Shown here: positions 11,705 to 24,077 of the stretch, piece by piece | How positions within the stretch are numbered: the stretch's first letter is position 1 | Layout: every line of letters starts with the position of its first letter | From: Trachythela sp. YZ-2020 | Taxonomy: Eukaryota; Cnidaria; Anthozoa; Malacalcyonacea; Clavulariidae | NCBI GenBank assembly: GCA_016169945.1 | Contig: JADLSH010000113.1 | Span: 310,001-374,000 of the forward strand | Direction of reading: 5' to 3' | DNA: 64,000 nucleotides | Notes under the pieces: model-generated | Databases searched by the model: none | What the model saw: only the letters and a program-made list of their open reading frames with translations | Told to the model about the DNA's origin: nothing | Made by a program: the position numbers and the translations under genes

Positions 11705-12994
11705 GGCTTACTTTTTCGACGCATTTCACTTTTAAAAGACCAAAAACATCGTAATATTGACAAAATTTCACATGCAAATTAGAATTAGCAAGTAATAGCA
11801 ACAGTCACAAAAGTTCCGAGGGTACTAAATCCCCGTACGGGTGTGGGGGAAATGCGTGGGGTTGCTAAGCATCGGGACCTAAAGTTAAGTGTCTTGAGTG
11901 CCCTAAGTGGGGGGCAATAAAGAGACTGTCTTGTACCTTTATTTATTAACCTTTGTTTTTGATATTCAGTACATTCGGCGTCTTATATAATAATATGTTA
12001 ACAAAACTTATCTTAAATCGTAGCTAAGGGCGTTTTCCATTGGCCAGACCGGCCAGACAAGAATTTCTGACTATATCGATGGAAATATCTGATCCGTAAA
12101 CACATTGTTCTTTCAGCATAATGAAGGAAGCAGCCAATAAAATCCCTGCAGCTGAATATTAACATTTGTAAAACAAAGAAAACGTGCACTCTCAGTACAC
12201 CCTCAACATTAACCCACGGACATGGCTATAAACTTTCAAGTTTACCGCGTTTCCAGACACTGTATTATATAAAGGACTATGATCTGACCTTGTTAATGGA
12301 CAGCGCCCTAAGTTGTGCCATGAATCTCTGCCATTGACTCCTGGGCTACTTCTGGCCACGTTCACATTTCTGCTCTTTTCAACGTAATGGGGTGGAACGG
12401 ACCTTTTACTGTGGTCACTCTTCCTTGCGACGTTCTGAACACGTGATCCAACCAGGTCCAACCAAGTGAGCCTTCTTTTCCCTCAATGGTCCTTTGCATA
12501 ACAATAGTGCAATTCAGTCACGATTCAGTGATCAGAATGTTCCATTGTCTTTTCATTGTTTTGAAAATCCCACTGCTCTCCACGCCACCCAACCCCCTCA
12601 TTGTTTTTGACTTCACGATTTATTCGTCATCGCTTCTTCATTTACACTGAATTAAACGCTATATATTACTTTCACTAATTCTAAAATTGTGTAAAGTAAA
12701 AGAAAAAACAGATTGCTACTTTTATTTTTTGTTAACTATTTACAAACTCAGAAAGTTGTAAGCAAGCTGTCCAGGCTGGGCAGATACATGCTGGCGTACA
12801 ATTTGGTTGCGCAAATTTAAATGGTAAACATGGGTGTGCACATATCTTTCGCGCGGAATTTGTTTAGCGTGGGGGGATCATTTTTAGTGCGCATCCGCAC
12901 TAAAATGATTTAAAATGCTTATTGCTTTTAAATGCTTATTAACACCAATAAGAAAGGCATGCGCAAAAGTTTCACCACGACAACAAACAAATGT
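11705..12994. other. Intergenic region between DRC10 end and Rab11-FIP start
   Basis: About 1.3 kb. It should hold the Rab11-FIP promoter (near 11.7-12.0 kb on the minus strand) and the DRC10 3' end. TTTATT at 12721-12726 is a minus-strand AATAAA about 270 bases after the DRC10 stop. An 89-codon frame at 12192-12461 shows no recognisable domain. Nothing else supportable. Confidence 0.5.
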
Positions 12995-15325
12995 CTATCT
13001 CATTTTTCTCTTAGCGCCTTTCTTTCCTTTCTTGCCCTTCTTTTTCTTATTCTTGAGTTGTTTTCTTGCTTTAAACGCTCGCCAAAATGATTGTACTAAG
13101 GTGGCTGCCTTGATTTTCGCTTGCAACTCTCTGTTCGCTTGTTCTGCTTTCTCTCTTGCAATTCTCCTCTCTTCCATTATTTCACGATATTCTTTCTCCA
13201 TCGTCCGAAATCGTTCTTCCAATTCGTTGAGTTGTTTCTTTTCTTCTGTGTAAATCTCGTCCAACTGGTCAAACTCATCCTAATAGAACAGTTTTATAGA
13301 ACTGATTGAGCTATCTTGTACAAAATTTAGTTAGTTTAGGTAATTTCCTCCTGTAGTAAAACTGGATGGCCTCATTGCCCTTACTGGGGCTCTAGGGAGA
13401 ACAGTTTAGAACTGAGTAAAACTGGATGGCCTCATTGCCCTTACTGGGGCTCTAGGGAGAACAGTTTAGAACTGGTTGAGCTATCTTGTACAAAAATTAG
13501 TTAGTTTAGGTAATTTCCTCCTGTAGTGACACTGGATAACCTCATTGCCATTACTGGAGCTCTTGGGAGAACAGTTTAGAACTCATGGTTGAGATACCCC
13601 ATAAAAGTAAAGTCAGTTTTAGGATTGTTAGATTGTTATTTTAGGATAGATTAATTCAAGATTCTTTTACCTGTCGTTCGCCCATATCACCATCATACTT
13701 TTGTATCCAATTCTCTACTTCAGTTTCAACCTTATACTTTTTCTAAAAAACAAAACAAACTATTACTCCTCCACTATTTAAATGCCAGAATACATTTACA
13801 ATACTGACAAGTCCCTCACCTTCCGAAGAGAAAGTTCACTTCCTCGGTGTTTTGTAATTGAAGTTTCGATAAGTTTTTTTTGTTCAATTGTCTCTTGTTG
13901 CAATTTAGATCTCTTCCCCTCCGAGTTCTTTTCTTCAGCTAATTGCTCCTTTGATGCTTCGTTAACAAGTTGTTGATTGTTTTCTTTAGATGTTTGCTCA
14001 ACATGGAAGATATCGAACCTTAGTTTGCGTATGACATCGTTACGCTTTGATAACTAAAGAAAATCATAGCAAGTAATTAGTGTCTAATTATAACAAGGGA
14101 CTTATACACACATACCCCAAGCAGAGAGGGGGCTTATAAGAGGGTTTTGTAGATCTAAGGATTGTGGGGTATATTTGAAAGGGGGCTCATTAGAGAGATA
14201 GGGAGAGGGGTTTCATTTGAGAGGGGTTTCATTTGAGAGGGGTTTCATTTGAGAGGGGTTCATTTGAGAGGGGGTAGATTTGAGAGGTGGGCATGTTTAA
14301 ATGGCCTAATTTAAGAGAAGGGGCTTATTTGAGAGGGAGATTTATTTGAGAGGAGGGGGTTATTTAAGAGGGTGGCATATTGGAGGGGGGGGTTATCTAA
14401 GAGGGCAGCATATTAGAGGGGTTATCTAAGAGGGAGGACAACTAGAGTGGGGGTTATTTGAGGATTTACGGCATATACTTGCCTCGTTCTCCTTATCTTC
14501 CGTAGCAACACTCAACTGTTCTCGCAACTTCTTAGCATGTTTGCTCAACTTTTTCTCTCGTTCTGTTATAAACTTGAGATAACTATCTCTTTCCTTCAAC
14601 TCTGATGGGGTCCGCAACAAACGTTCAAATAAAGTTCCCTTTAAAGCATCGAGCTGCGTCAGCATCTCATTCGCCTCCTCAGACCGTTCCCTGCTCTCAT
14701 TTCTCAATGAATCCAAAGCTGTTGGGTTTCCAACAAAAAGCCGAAGCAGAGTTTTGAGTGACTGTTTAAGCTGGCCTCTAAGAAAATTGACCATTTTCAT
14801 TTCTTTTTTAAACTTTCCTTCTGCTAAAGTGATATCTAAAGCTGTTATACCTCCATCATCTCGGTCGATAGAGCTTTGCTGGTCATCATCTAAAAAGAAC
14901 TCGGCCTCTTTTTCCTTTTTCTGTTGTGCAAATTTCTCTTGTAAACTTGTAAGTCGCTTCTCGTCCAAGTGTAGTTGTGAAACAGCCTTTTGATAACGTC
15001 CCTGTAGGCTGTCATGCTCTCTTAACAAGTGTGCAAGTTCTGCCCCAAGTACGATAGAAAATCGACTTAAATTTTCCACAACAAAAGGCAGAATTGTGGA
15101 TATTTCAATACGACGTACCGTGTCTTCCAAAACGGCCATAACGCGTTGAGATTCAAGCGAAGTTAACCTCTTTCTTTCGGGCTCTAAAACTTTCAGCGGG
15201 TCTGCCATTTCTCTCGATTTAAAGTGATGAACTTTTTCATGCATTCTGCTTTGTGTTTCGCTCGAACTCGAAGCAGTCGAAGGCATTTTTGTCATTCTAA
15301 TTGGCTCTAGTATCGGAGCTGCCAT
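12995..15325 (-). CDS. IQCD: Dynein regulatory complex protein 10 (IQ-domain protein)
   Basis: Structural subunit of the nexin-dynein regulatory complex of motile cilia. Four exons (14483-15325, 13820-14053, 13671-13742, 12995-13279) join in phase to 477 residues, close to the family length. Diagnostic features: N-terminal conserved block ADPLKVLEPERKRLTSLES, helical middle, the segment KKYKVETEVENWIQKYDG which fills exon 3, and a C-terminal IQ motif (AATLVQSFWRAFKARKQL, about 443-460) followed by a Lys/Gly tail. Exon 1 only joins in frame if it ends at GAG before GCAAGT, so intron 1 is a GC-AG intron. I chose the start at 15325 (MAAPILEPIR) because the longer upstream frame begins with low-complexity residues; a start at 15511 cannot be excluded. 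DRC9 (IQCG) is the nearest alternative but fits less well. Confidence 0.9.
13320..13600 (+). repeat. SINE tail fragments, locally tandem, in DRC10 intron
   Basis: The block GTAAAACTGGATGGCCTCAT, then CTCTAGGGAGAACAGTTTAG, is duplicated back to back. A third diverged unit (ACTGGATAACCTCATTGCC) follows at about 13535. It matches the tail of the SINE family. Confidence 0.6.
14110..14460. repeat. TTTGAGAGGGG minisatellite in DRC10 intron 1
   Basis: An irregular array of 15-20 base units such as GGTTTCATTTGAGAGG, GGGCTTATTTGAGAGGG and TTATTTAAGAGGG. Read on the other strand the units become CCCTCTCAAATAAGCCCC, clearly related to the array at 19480-19930. It directly abuts the GC donor of DRC10 intron 1. 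Confidence 0.8.
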
Positions 15326-15791
15326 TTTGTCTTCTTGTTGTGGCGTCAAATTGCTATGACGACCGAAAAGGATTTGTACAATACTTCGAAAAACAGGGGG
15401 GGGAGTGAACCATCGGACTAATCTGAGATGATTTATATCATGATTATTATTATTAATTATTATTAAATTCCTCACAAATGTTAACAATGACACATTGGCA
15501 CTGATATACATAACATGTTACAAGACAATGTACGTGACTGGGATGAGGAACAGGACTTTCGTCCCATTAATTAATATTCTAATGATGGACCAGCAATGAC
15601 TGTGAAAAAATAATGTTAATTCAAGTACATATAATGAAAAGAATTAACAATATTTTCTCACTCTGATAACTGCAGGTTGACCACAATCCGCTGTGGAGTG
15701 TGGCAGCCCAAATGTGCAAGTATAAAATACAATAAAATCTTCTTGTAACACAATTAGAAGCAATAGAACACTTATAATTACAACTATAGCA

Positions 15792-17980
15792 CTATGACTT
15801 TGAACTGGAGGATTTTTCACGTTCTCTTGTAAGAAAACGTTGAAATGATTTCTGTTCTTGTGGATCTTCCTCCATCTCATCACCATTATCATCTTCCCCC
15901 ACCTCATCACTAGCCCCAAGGGAAATCTCTGGATTTGTGCTTGGCAGCGGGCGGTGATCCACTGTATTTGCTCCTATGGCAACAGATTCACCATGTCCAA
16001 GGTCCCTTTGTAGTTTTTCTAACTGTTCAAGTTTGGACTTTTCTATTTCTGCTTCTTTTTCTCGTTTTAATCTTTCATATTCTGTGAAATAATAAAATTA
16101 TAATTCAGTAGGTCCCAGAGAAAACATGTGTTGTTCATGCCACACCTACCAGGTTTATAATCTGTTTCATATTCTAAGGCTGCCTCTTCAACCATTTTGA
16201 AAAAATCCTCAATTCCTGCACCAGTCATTGAGGACACACCCACACTTCGCAAGCCTTCGTAAAACTCATCCAAGACCAAACTTAACGAGCTTGATAAACT
16301 AGAAATATATGTCGTCTCTTGTGACAATGCTTCTTGAAATGCTGTGAAGTCTGTCATCCACTCTCTTACAAAACTGTGATCAACAATATCTGTCTAAAAT
16401 TGTTGAAATTATTAGGAACGACAGAAAAAATAGTTCTATCTGATAGCTCTAAACTGTTCTCCCTAAATCAGGAGTCTTCAAAAAAAAGTGGCAAAAATGA
16501 CACTTGATAGAACTCTATTCTAACAGTTGAGTAATACTGTCGATGTTATATAGCTGTAATAAAAATAATAATGTTTCAGCACTCGACTATATTCTTGATT
16601 CAAATTTTGGCAGTGTTCCCTGCCCTAGATGTAAGTTAGTGTCAATTGGCTTATTGGTCAAGTGTTACTGCAAAAGAAAATGGCAGTATTGTTCTCAAAT
16701 GCAACTGAGGAAAAATCATAATACAATTAATATTATCACCTTATTTAAGACAACAATAAAAGGAAGTTTAGTCCTATACATAATGCTACAGGCATAAAGC
16801 ATGTTCGACATAAACGTCACAGGGTTCACACAACGTGCGGTATCCATAACATATGCAACAACAGTTGGAAATGATGACGCGAGAGATTCTGTAATAATTG
16901 CACCGGATGCTGACCATGTGAACACCTCGATCTGACCGGGTGTGTCAAATAATACATGTCTACAAAATACATACATGGTTCAAATTAGAGAAAAAATAAA
17001 TGTGCAAATTTCCTGCTAGGAAAGTCGATGGAAATCTCTATTTTGAAAAATGAAAACACTGTCTGCAACAACAACACAGGATTCCAATTAAGGAGGAAAA
17101 ATCTATTTGCAAATTTCCTTCATGGAAATTTGAAGAAAATTTCAATTTTGAAAAGTGGAAACACTGTGGAGGTCATTTTGTTGCAAATTTAAAATATGTC
17201 AAACAAATTTCAACCATAATCTTATTGCATTTAGTTCTTACTTGAATTCTGATGCCCTCTTCTCAATGTATTGAATAACTTGACCAAATCTAGTTGCAAA
17301 CATATTTAGCGATGTCATAATCCCTCCATTTGGTCCCATACTGTACTGTTTCATGACTTCTTTATATTTGATCGTGTCTCGAATGTCAATGTTTGTGGGA
17401 TAGGGAACTTCGTACACGGCTGGATCTAGGTTCACCACATAAGGCGGTGCTTTCTTTGCATGTAGGTAGGCATTGATTCGCTACAAATATAATTCAGATA
17501 TAATCATTTATGGCCTAGTTTTACCATTACTCTGATAGCACTTGCATTGGTTGCAGATCTATAAATAATGATCACAGATAAATACATTGTCCATTGTCAT
17601 ATGAAACTTCAATGTTTGTAAAGAGAATTTGAAGGTTTCAATTAGTTCAGTCAATCACCATGAGGTAAAATAAATGTACATTATTAATAAAATTAAAACC
17701 TGTCAAACGGTTTTGATAAACATGGAAGTTTCAATGCTTGTCGACTGTTAATCTTTGGATGCAAACGACAGTTAGACAGTATAAACACTGGCCATTTTCC
17801 ATTTTTGCAAAAATTCTATATGCCTAGGCTACATCACGGCTACATGCACAAATGTATAAATTATACATTTACCTGTACAAATGTAGTTTTTCCCGAGCCT
17901 GCCATGCCTAAAGTTATGATACAAACAGGTTTTGTACATTGTTTCTCTTCAGACTTTGAAATTCCTTCACTTTCAGCCAT
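15792..17980 (-). CDS. GPN1: GPN-loop GTPase 1
   Basis: Small GTPase needed with its partners for assembly and nuclear import of RNA polymerase II. Five exons (17873-17980, 17242-17480, 16740-16959, 16150-16393, 15792-16081) join in phase to 366 residues, about the family length. Visible motifs: G1 P-loop GMAGSGKTT (about 25-33), the family-defining Gly-Pro-Asn loop in [13 protein letters not shown], the G3 motif [15 protein letters not shown], the G4 motif NKTDI across the exon 3/4 junction, and a late coiled coil ([20 protein letters not shown]). The C terminus is acidic, ending in a Ser-rich tail. The start at 17980 sits 273 bases from the oppositely oriented ferredoxin reductase start. 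Confidence 0.95.
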
Positions 17981-18253
17981 ATTTAATATCACTCCAGCGT
18001 ATCCAGATTCCAGAAGAGGTCAGTCCCTAAATCCCAATCCTAATCCTAAAACTTATTTTAACCCTAATCCAAACCCTAAACCTAAGACATACTTGCAGTA
18101 TTTATTCTGCATAATTATTCTGCATATAATATTATGGTAGTAATATGGTACATTGGCAATATTTATAGTGTCAGGTGACTGTGGTCTATTACAGTCTAAA
18201 TCTGCATATCAAATTTTCATGAAAACTTATTTGAATTTGGCTTACGAGTATCA
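17981..18253. promoter_or_regulatory. Divergent promoter region GPN1 / ferredoxin reductase, with CCCTAA-like repeats
   Basis: 273 bases separate the two start codons, so both promoters must lie here or overlap the first exons. At about 18020-18090 there is a degenerate telomere-like run (AATCCTAATCCTAA, AACCCTAATCC, AAACCCTAAACC). Such C-rich repeats can bind telomere-repeat factors; a function here is conjecture. Confidence 0.5.
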
Positions 18254-21200
18254 ATGAAACAGTTACAATTTTTATGGGTTTCCAGACAACTTATGAGGCA
18301 TTGTGGGGTGCATCGAAGGAGTATAAATTATGCCAGAAATGTGTGTATAAAAAGGAGATTTGGAACGAACAGAAATGGGAAACCTGCGGTCTGCATTGTT
18401 GGTAGTGGTCCAGCAGGGTTTTACACTGCACAGTATTTATTGAAGGTAGTACTGTATTGTAGGTATATGTACATATTTTGCAGGCACTTTGCGAAATATT
18501 GGAAGTGTGAATTGGGTTCCCCTTCGACCCCCTTAGTGTTAGCCAGATTTGTGCATAAATCGTCAGGTTGGACAAATTTTTCAGAGTTAATCCAACAACT
18601 GATTGATGATTAATAGCGTTTGAATCTACTCTGATCCAAAAACATGACACACTTTATTTGCATGCAATTTATTTTATAGTGCAATTACTGCTACTCAATA
18701 GGATCTGATTATTACATATTAGATTTTCTAATGTGATCAGTTTGCCAAATACCTTTGGTGATCCAATGCAAAATATAATGAACAATCTGGTTACAAGGAA
18801 ACTGCACATCTTTCAAGCCCCACAATTCAAAACATGTCTAACACCTGCCCATTCAGACCCCATAACAACACACTGTGCAAAAGTAACAGTTGTGGTGTGA
18901 ACAAGCTTACCACACCTTACAAGTGTTAATTTTCAGTTTCATGAGAATCTATCCATCGACATTTATGACAAGTTGTCCATTCCATTTGGTCTGGTTAGGT
19001 TTGGTGTAGCTCCAGACCACCCTGAGACAAAGGTTAGTGTTGGTTATTCACTTGCATTTTTTATATTTTATCAGTCCTTTTCTTTCTTCTATTTTGCTAA
19101 CTTTGCTCCTAGCTACATTTCATCACTATTCATCTAACTTCTCTTCTATATTTCACCTATTGCTGTGCTATAGCTAATCTCTTCTATATGTTGTGTCCCT
19201 AGAACTGCATCAATCAATTTACAACAACAGCAAAGAATGATAGATGTAGATTTGTGGGCAATGTGCACATAGGCAAAGATGTATATTTGAAAGAATTAAA
19301 GTCTGTTTATGATGTTGTTATACTGGTAATTTTTACTGTTAATTTTGAAAATATTATTCTAATTGTGTTACAATGTGCCACATAGAATAATGATATTTAT
19401 ATGCATACTAGTGTCACATTTACACATATGAATGTTATTTTTTATGCTTTGGTATTAAATTTACACATACTGTAAATCCTCTATAAAGCCCCCCCCCTTC
19501 TCTAATAAGCCCCCTCTTGAATAACCCTCCCTCTAATATGCCCCCTCTCTAATAATCCCCTCTCTAATAAGTCCACTCTCTAATAAGCCTCCCTCTCTAA
19601 TTAGCCGCCTCTCTAGTTAGCCGCCTCTCTAGTTAGTCTGCCTCTCTAATAAGCCCCCCTCTCTAATATGCCCCCTCTCTAATATGCCCCCTCTCTAATA
19701 AGCCTCCCTCTCTAATGAGTCCCCCTCTCTAATAAGCCTCCCTCTCTAATAAGTCCCCCTCTCTAATAAGTCCCCCTCTCTAATAAGCCCCCTCTCTAAT
19801 TAGCCGCCTCTCTAATTAGTCCTCCTCTCTAATTAGTCCTCCTCTCTAATAAGCCCCCTATCTAATATATCCGCCTCTCTCACAAGCCCCCCTCTCTATT
19901 AAGCCCCCCTCTCTAATAAGCCCCCTCGCTCGCGTAATTGTTATAGACTTCTATCAGTAAAAAAATGTTGAATGAAATTGTTTTGTTTTAAGTGTTACGG
20001 TGCAGAAAAGGACAGAAAATTTGAAATTCCAGGCGAGGTATATAATCACTCAACCCAGGTTTTTGCATAAGACGCACCAGTCACTCAAAACTTTTTTCCT
20101 TTCTGAACAGGAAAATCATGGTGTTTACTCGGCCAGAAGTTTTGTTGAATGGTACAATGGTTTGCCAACCAGTAGCGAGGTGAGTCTTGGCTAGGGCTTG
20201 TGGATTTCAAGATTTTCTCGTTCCATAATTGCCCGATTTATATGTACTATTACATCCGTCAAGACGCATCATCGAGTGTAAACACAGGACGAACTATCCA
20301 GACGAACTAGCTAGAATATCGCGATCTATACTGGCAATGGTTCTGGGAACAAATCATGCCTAATGTTTTTCTGATAGTTCGCCTGTTTGCCGCGTTTATA
20401 CACAGACAAATGATAGATTTTTCCTTGCCCAAGTTCATCACGACAGAGCTCATCCCGCCAGGAAGAACTACGCACGTACGTTCGTCAGAGTAGACAGATG
20501 CTGAGATGATGTCGTATTTATACAAAGACGAATTATCAAAAACACCATCTTTTCTTTGCCCAAGTTCGTCTTGATGGTGATCTGTCTGTTTGCTGCATTT
20601 ATACATAAACGAATTATCAAACGAACTATCTTTCCTTTGCCTTCCATAGTTAAAACCAGATCTGAGTTCTGAGACAGCAGTCATATTGGGACAGGGCAAT
20701 GTGGCTTTGGATGTTGCCAGGATACTACTGAAACCTGTCAGCATGCTTGAGGTAAAAGGAAAAATAAGTTTTGGAAGAAAGTAGTAGAAGGGTTCTAAGA
20801 GTGAGAAAACTACTGGAATACTAGTTACGAAGAGTCGTATAATTACTACTAACCATATTCTATTTTCAGTAAATCTTATTTCAATTATTTTGCTGTAGAA
20901 AACAGATATATGTGAACACGCTTTGGATGTACTACGAGAAAGCAAAGTGAAGCAAGTTTATGTCATTGGGAGAAGAGGCCCTTTGCAGGTTTGACTCAAA
21001 CGTCTAGTGTAGGTAGAATTCCACAATAAGCTGTCATGGTTTTGTGTATGGACTACCTGAAAAAGAAGGTCAGTGATCGCTTAATCTTTTCAGGTAGTTC
21101 TGTCCAAAAATAACCACAAGTCATTAGAGAATTTCTTGCTTTTAGATATCATTCACAATCAAAGAGTTACGTGAAATGACGAAATTACCCGGATGTCGTC

Positions 21201-23359
21201 CTGTGTTCGAGCCAGAAGATTTTCAACCAGTACAAGAGAAAATTTCGGGTAAAAGCTGTTGGGACCTAATCAGCTAACGCGTGTTCATATTTCCGTTCCC
21301 ATCCAACTCTCTCGTATATATATTACCAAAACACATTTTACATTTTTTTCCGTAGAAATTCCACGACAAAAACGAAGATTGTTTGAGCTTCTTTGCAACA
21401 CTGCATTGTAAGTTGGTGTGGTTAGTTTTAGACCTTATATTTATACCAGATAACTTTACACTTATCTGTTTTTACTTTGTCAATGATTCTTTATTCGCAA
21501 CTCTGTTTTTGATTTAGAAACAGTCCTGAACAGGGCTCTGGAACGTCAGGGAGTACAAAAGAGTTCAATCTAAAGTTCTGTCGAAGTCCGGTTGAGATAT
21601 TGAGCACAGATTCAGGAAGAGTTTCTGGAATTAAATTTGAAATAAATAACCTGATAGAGGTATTACAGTCATAGGGGTATAGAATATGGCTCGGGTTTGT
21701 TAGGATATGGATTAGGTTAGATCAGGGTTGGTATTGGGATTAGGGATAGAGGTGGGATTAGGGTTGTATTTAAATCGAGGTTGTGATTATGGAAATTGAC
21801 CCAGTAGTATTTCTTATTTCATTCATAGATAGGTCTTAGTTGTTGCTCTCTTGACGAAGGACATTCGCTCGAAAGTCCGAAGGTAGTTCAGACACAAACC
21901 ACGGCAGCTTATTGTAGAATACTACTTACACTGGACCACCACGTTTGAGATATCTTTTTCAGGTAGTTCAGACACAAACCACGGCAGCTTATTGTAGAAT
22001 ACTACCTACACTGGACCACCACGTTTGAGATATCTTTTTCAGGTAGTTCAGACACAAACCACGGCAGCTTATTGTAGAATACTACTTACACTGGACCACC
22101 ACGTTTGAGATATCTTTTTCAGGTAGTTCAGACACAAACTACGGCAGCTTATTGTAGAATACTACTTACACTGGACCACCACGTTTGAGATATCTTTTTC
22201 AGGTAGTTCAGACACAAACCACGGCAGCTTATTGTAGAATACTACCTACACCGGACCACCACGTTTGAGATAAAGTCAATCTATTTTTTGGTAGACGCCT
22301 GATGGAGCAGTAAGGGCGGAAGGCAGCGGAGAGATGGAAACTTTGAATTGTGGTCTGGTGGGTGATTCTTCTTAAACTGACTTCAAGCAACTTTTTAAAA
22401 ACTCCAGGTACAATGGGGAAGCGCAGCTAGGTTACAGATAATTTAATCGCGCGTCTTTTGACATTTTCTTCAGATATTCCGCAGTATTGGTTACCGTAGT
22501 ATCGCTATTGATAATGAAATACCATTTGATGATAAACATGGAGTGGTGTCTTGTGAGTCCAATGATGGTCATGTCTCTGGATTACCAGGTATAAATACAG
22601 TTATGAATGAAATAAGAATACTACTTTCGTATTCCTTGCACTCTATAGCTTATACAACACGCGAATGCTGTATATAGCTTGTGATTCGTCTTGATGAAAA
22701 TGTTCGTATTCTTCAATAATCTTTAAAACATGCATGATATTTGGTGAGGAAAATGAACTTAAAGTTTATTGGTGTTTATTTCACAGGTGTTTATTGCTGT
22801 GGCTGGGTAAGGACAGGCCCTACTGGTGTCATTTTAAGCACATTAAACGAAGGAAGAGAAACAGCTAAAATCGTCGTGAGCGATTTGAAAGAAGGTATCA
22901 AGCTTTTTGTTAATTGGGTCTCAGAAATCTTGTGATTAAATGGTAATCTGTGTTGGTTATATATGCTCTTTTCTCATCATTTCACAGGAAAGCTTCCTGG
23001 AATTACTAAGGAAAATAAAGGATTCTCAGCAATCTTAACTCTTCTACATTCTCGAGGTATTTTGAAGTATTTCTGTCTTGATACCTTTATGTCATAAAAA
23101 ATAATAGGTGTGTTGGCGATACGGTGGTTAGTGCTCTTACTGGACCTATGGAAAGGAACAGTTTAGAACTGATAGAGCTATCTAATATAAATAGAGTTAG
23201 TGTTTATTCTTGTCTATTTTAGGGATAAAACCAGTGTCGTTCACTCAATGGGAGCGTATTGACGAACATGAGCAACAGTTGGGCAGCAAAAGAGGAAAAC
23301 CCAGAGAAAAAATTGTGGACACTGAAACACTACTAAATTTAGCACATGAAATTGATTAA
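18254..23359 (+). CDS. FDXR: NADPH:ferredoxin (adrenodoxin) oxidoreductase, mitochondrial
   Basis: FAD enzyme that passes electrons from NADPH to mitochondrial ferredoxin for Fe-S cluster and steroid/heme-type chemistry. Fifteen exons join in phase to 501 residues: 18254-18445, 18937-19032, 19203-19325, 19993-20037, 20111-20179, 20650-20751, 20899-20988, 21146-21248, 21356-21407, 21518-21659, 22295-22357, 22474-22588, 22787-22894, 22988-23056, 23223-23359. The N terminus is Arg/Gln-rich without acids, as expected for a mitochondrial presequence. FAD-binding [17 protein letters not shown] is at about 47-63; [16 protein letters not shown] and the NADP site [16 protein letters not shown] follow; [10 protein letters not shown] is near the end. 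The exon 11 donor is CTG before GTGGGT, which best preserves the family alignment. Poly(A) signal at 23378-23383. Confidence 0.95.
19480..19935. repeat. CTCTCTAATAAGCCCC minisatellite in FDXR intron 3
   Basis: About 450 bases made of roughly 25 units of 16-19 bases, consensus CCTCTCTAATAAGCCCC, with variants ATATGCCCC, TTAGCCGC and AAGTCCCC. The copies drift base by base, with two-unit higher-order repeats visible. Related to the inverse array at 14110-14460. Confidence 0.9.
20250..20645. repeat. GACGAACTA-type dispersed repeat in FDXR intron 5
   Basis: Contains ACGAACTATCCAGACGAACT and AGCTAGAATATCGCGATC, then several internal copies around TTATACA-GACGAATTATCA and GCCCAAGTTCGTC. The region lies between exons 20111-20179 and 20650-20751. 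The long minus-strand frame across it is a by-product of the repeat. Confidence 0.5.
21881..22272. repeat. 80-bp tandem repeat, five units, in FDXR intron 10
   Basis: Units begin with AGGTAGTTCAGACACAAACC at 21881, 21961, 22041, 22121 and 22201, exactly 80 bases apart, and end with ACCACGTTTGAGATATC. The units differ by only one or two bases each, so the array is young or homogenised. Single diverged relatives appear at about 5760, 21010-21060 (inverted), 43800-43900 and 45725-45780, so the unit is part of a dispersed element that amplified in place here. Confidence 0.9.
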
Positions 23360-23599
23360 CAGTAGATGCTTAGTTGTAATAAACACTTCCCAAATTTGCT
23401 TCCTGAAATGAGACACAGTACACTCAAGAAAATTCGGAAAGTGTCTATTATAGCCAAAATATTAGGTTATTTGAAATTCAACTATATAAAAGAATAATGA
23501 AAATTATATTGTCTTGCTAAAAATTACTATTCGTCTACGTAGAGGGGAAGCTATATGCTTTGTTTTCGCGCTTATGTTTGGTAACGAAGATCGCATGGT

Positions 23600-23775
23600 A
23601 TTGGTGGCACAGAATTTGTAAATAAATATTATCTGCCAATCCTAACACAGTATTTTCAACCAATAGCAGAACAGTATTCGTAAATATTTTCAACCAATGG
23701 TAACACAGTATATATAAATATTTTCAACCAATAGTAGCACAGTATTTTCAACCAATAGTACAGCACAGTAGGATT
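23600..23775. repeat. CAACCAATAG-type minisatellite upstream of SIRT7
   Basis: Repeats of a unit with words ATTTTCAACCAATAG and CACAGTA, at least four copies, each containing a CCAAT pentamer. CCAAT can bind NF-Y, but the array sits 350-500 bases from the SIRT7 start and may simply be a repeat. Confidence 0.6.
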
Positions 23776-23827
23776 AGGATACAGATTAGATTGGGATTAG
23801 GATTGCATAACCTTAAAAGTTGGTTTT

Positions 23828-24077
23828 CACTTGTTTCCATCTATCAAACTGACGTTACGCAATTTTCCCGATTTTCAAAAAATTTCATATTCGTTTTTCT
23901 CGATTATTCTTCACCAATTTGGTTAGGTTTAGGGTTAGGTTTTGGGTTAGGTTTTGGGTTAGGTTTTGGGTTAGGTTTTGGGTTAGGGTAGGTTTTAGGG
24001 TCAGTTACAAAGTTTTTAACTTTACTCCAAAGTTGAAAAAATGACGTAACGTCAGTTTGGTAGATGGAAACAAGTGG
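23828..24077. mobile_element. Inverted-ended MITE with telomere-like core, next to SIRT7 start
   Basis: Left end CACTTGTTTCCATCTATCAA then ACTGACGTTACG; right end CGTAACGTCAGTTTGGTAGA then TGGAAACAAGTG: terminal inverted repeats of about 30 bases. The interior holds a GGTTAGGTTTTGGGTTAG-type run at about 23921-23995. The right end lies about 40 bases before the SIRT7 ATG. Confidence 0.7.

Noticed and set aside
12192..12461. 89-codon minus-strand frame
   Set aside because: No domain, no splice partners and composition unlike neighbouring genes.
15326..15511. N-terminal extension of DRC10 from the ATG at 15511
   Set aside because: Asn/Ile-rich, low complexity, not expected in the family; the ATG at 15325 is the better start.
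20307..20945. 212-codon minus-strand frame inside FDXR
   Set aside because: It overlaps two real FDXR exons on the other strand and a dispersed repeat; no recognisable domain.
21881..22272. CRISPR-like array
   Set aside because: Units are contiguous 80-bp repeats with no unique spacers, inside an intron of an animal gene.
23791..23991. 66-codon frame ending in Gly/Leu/Phe repeats
   Set aside because: Translation of the telomere-like repeat.
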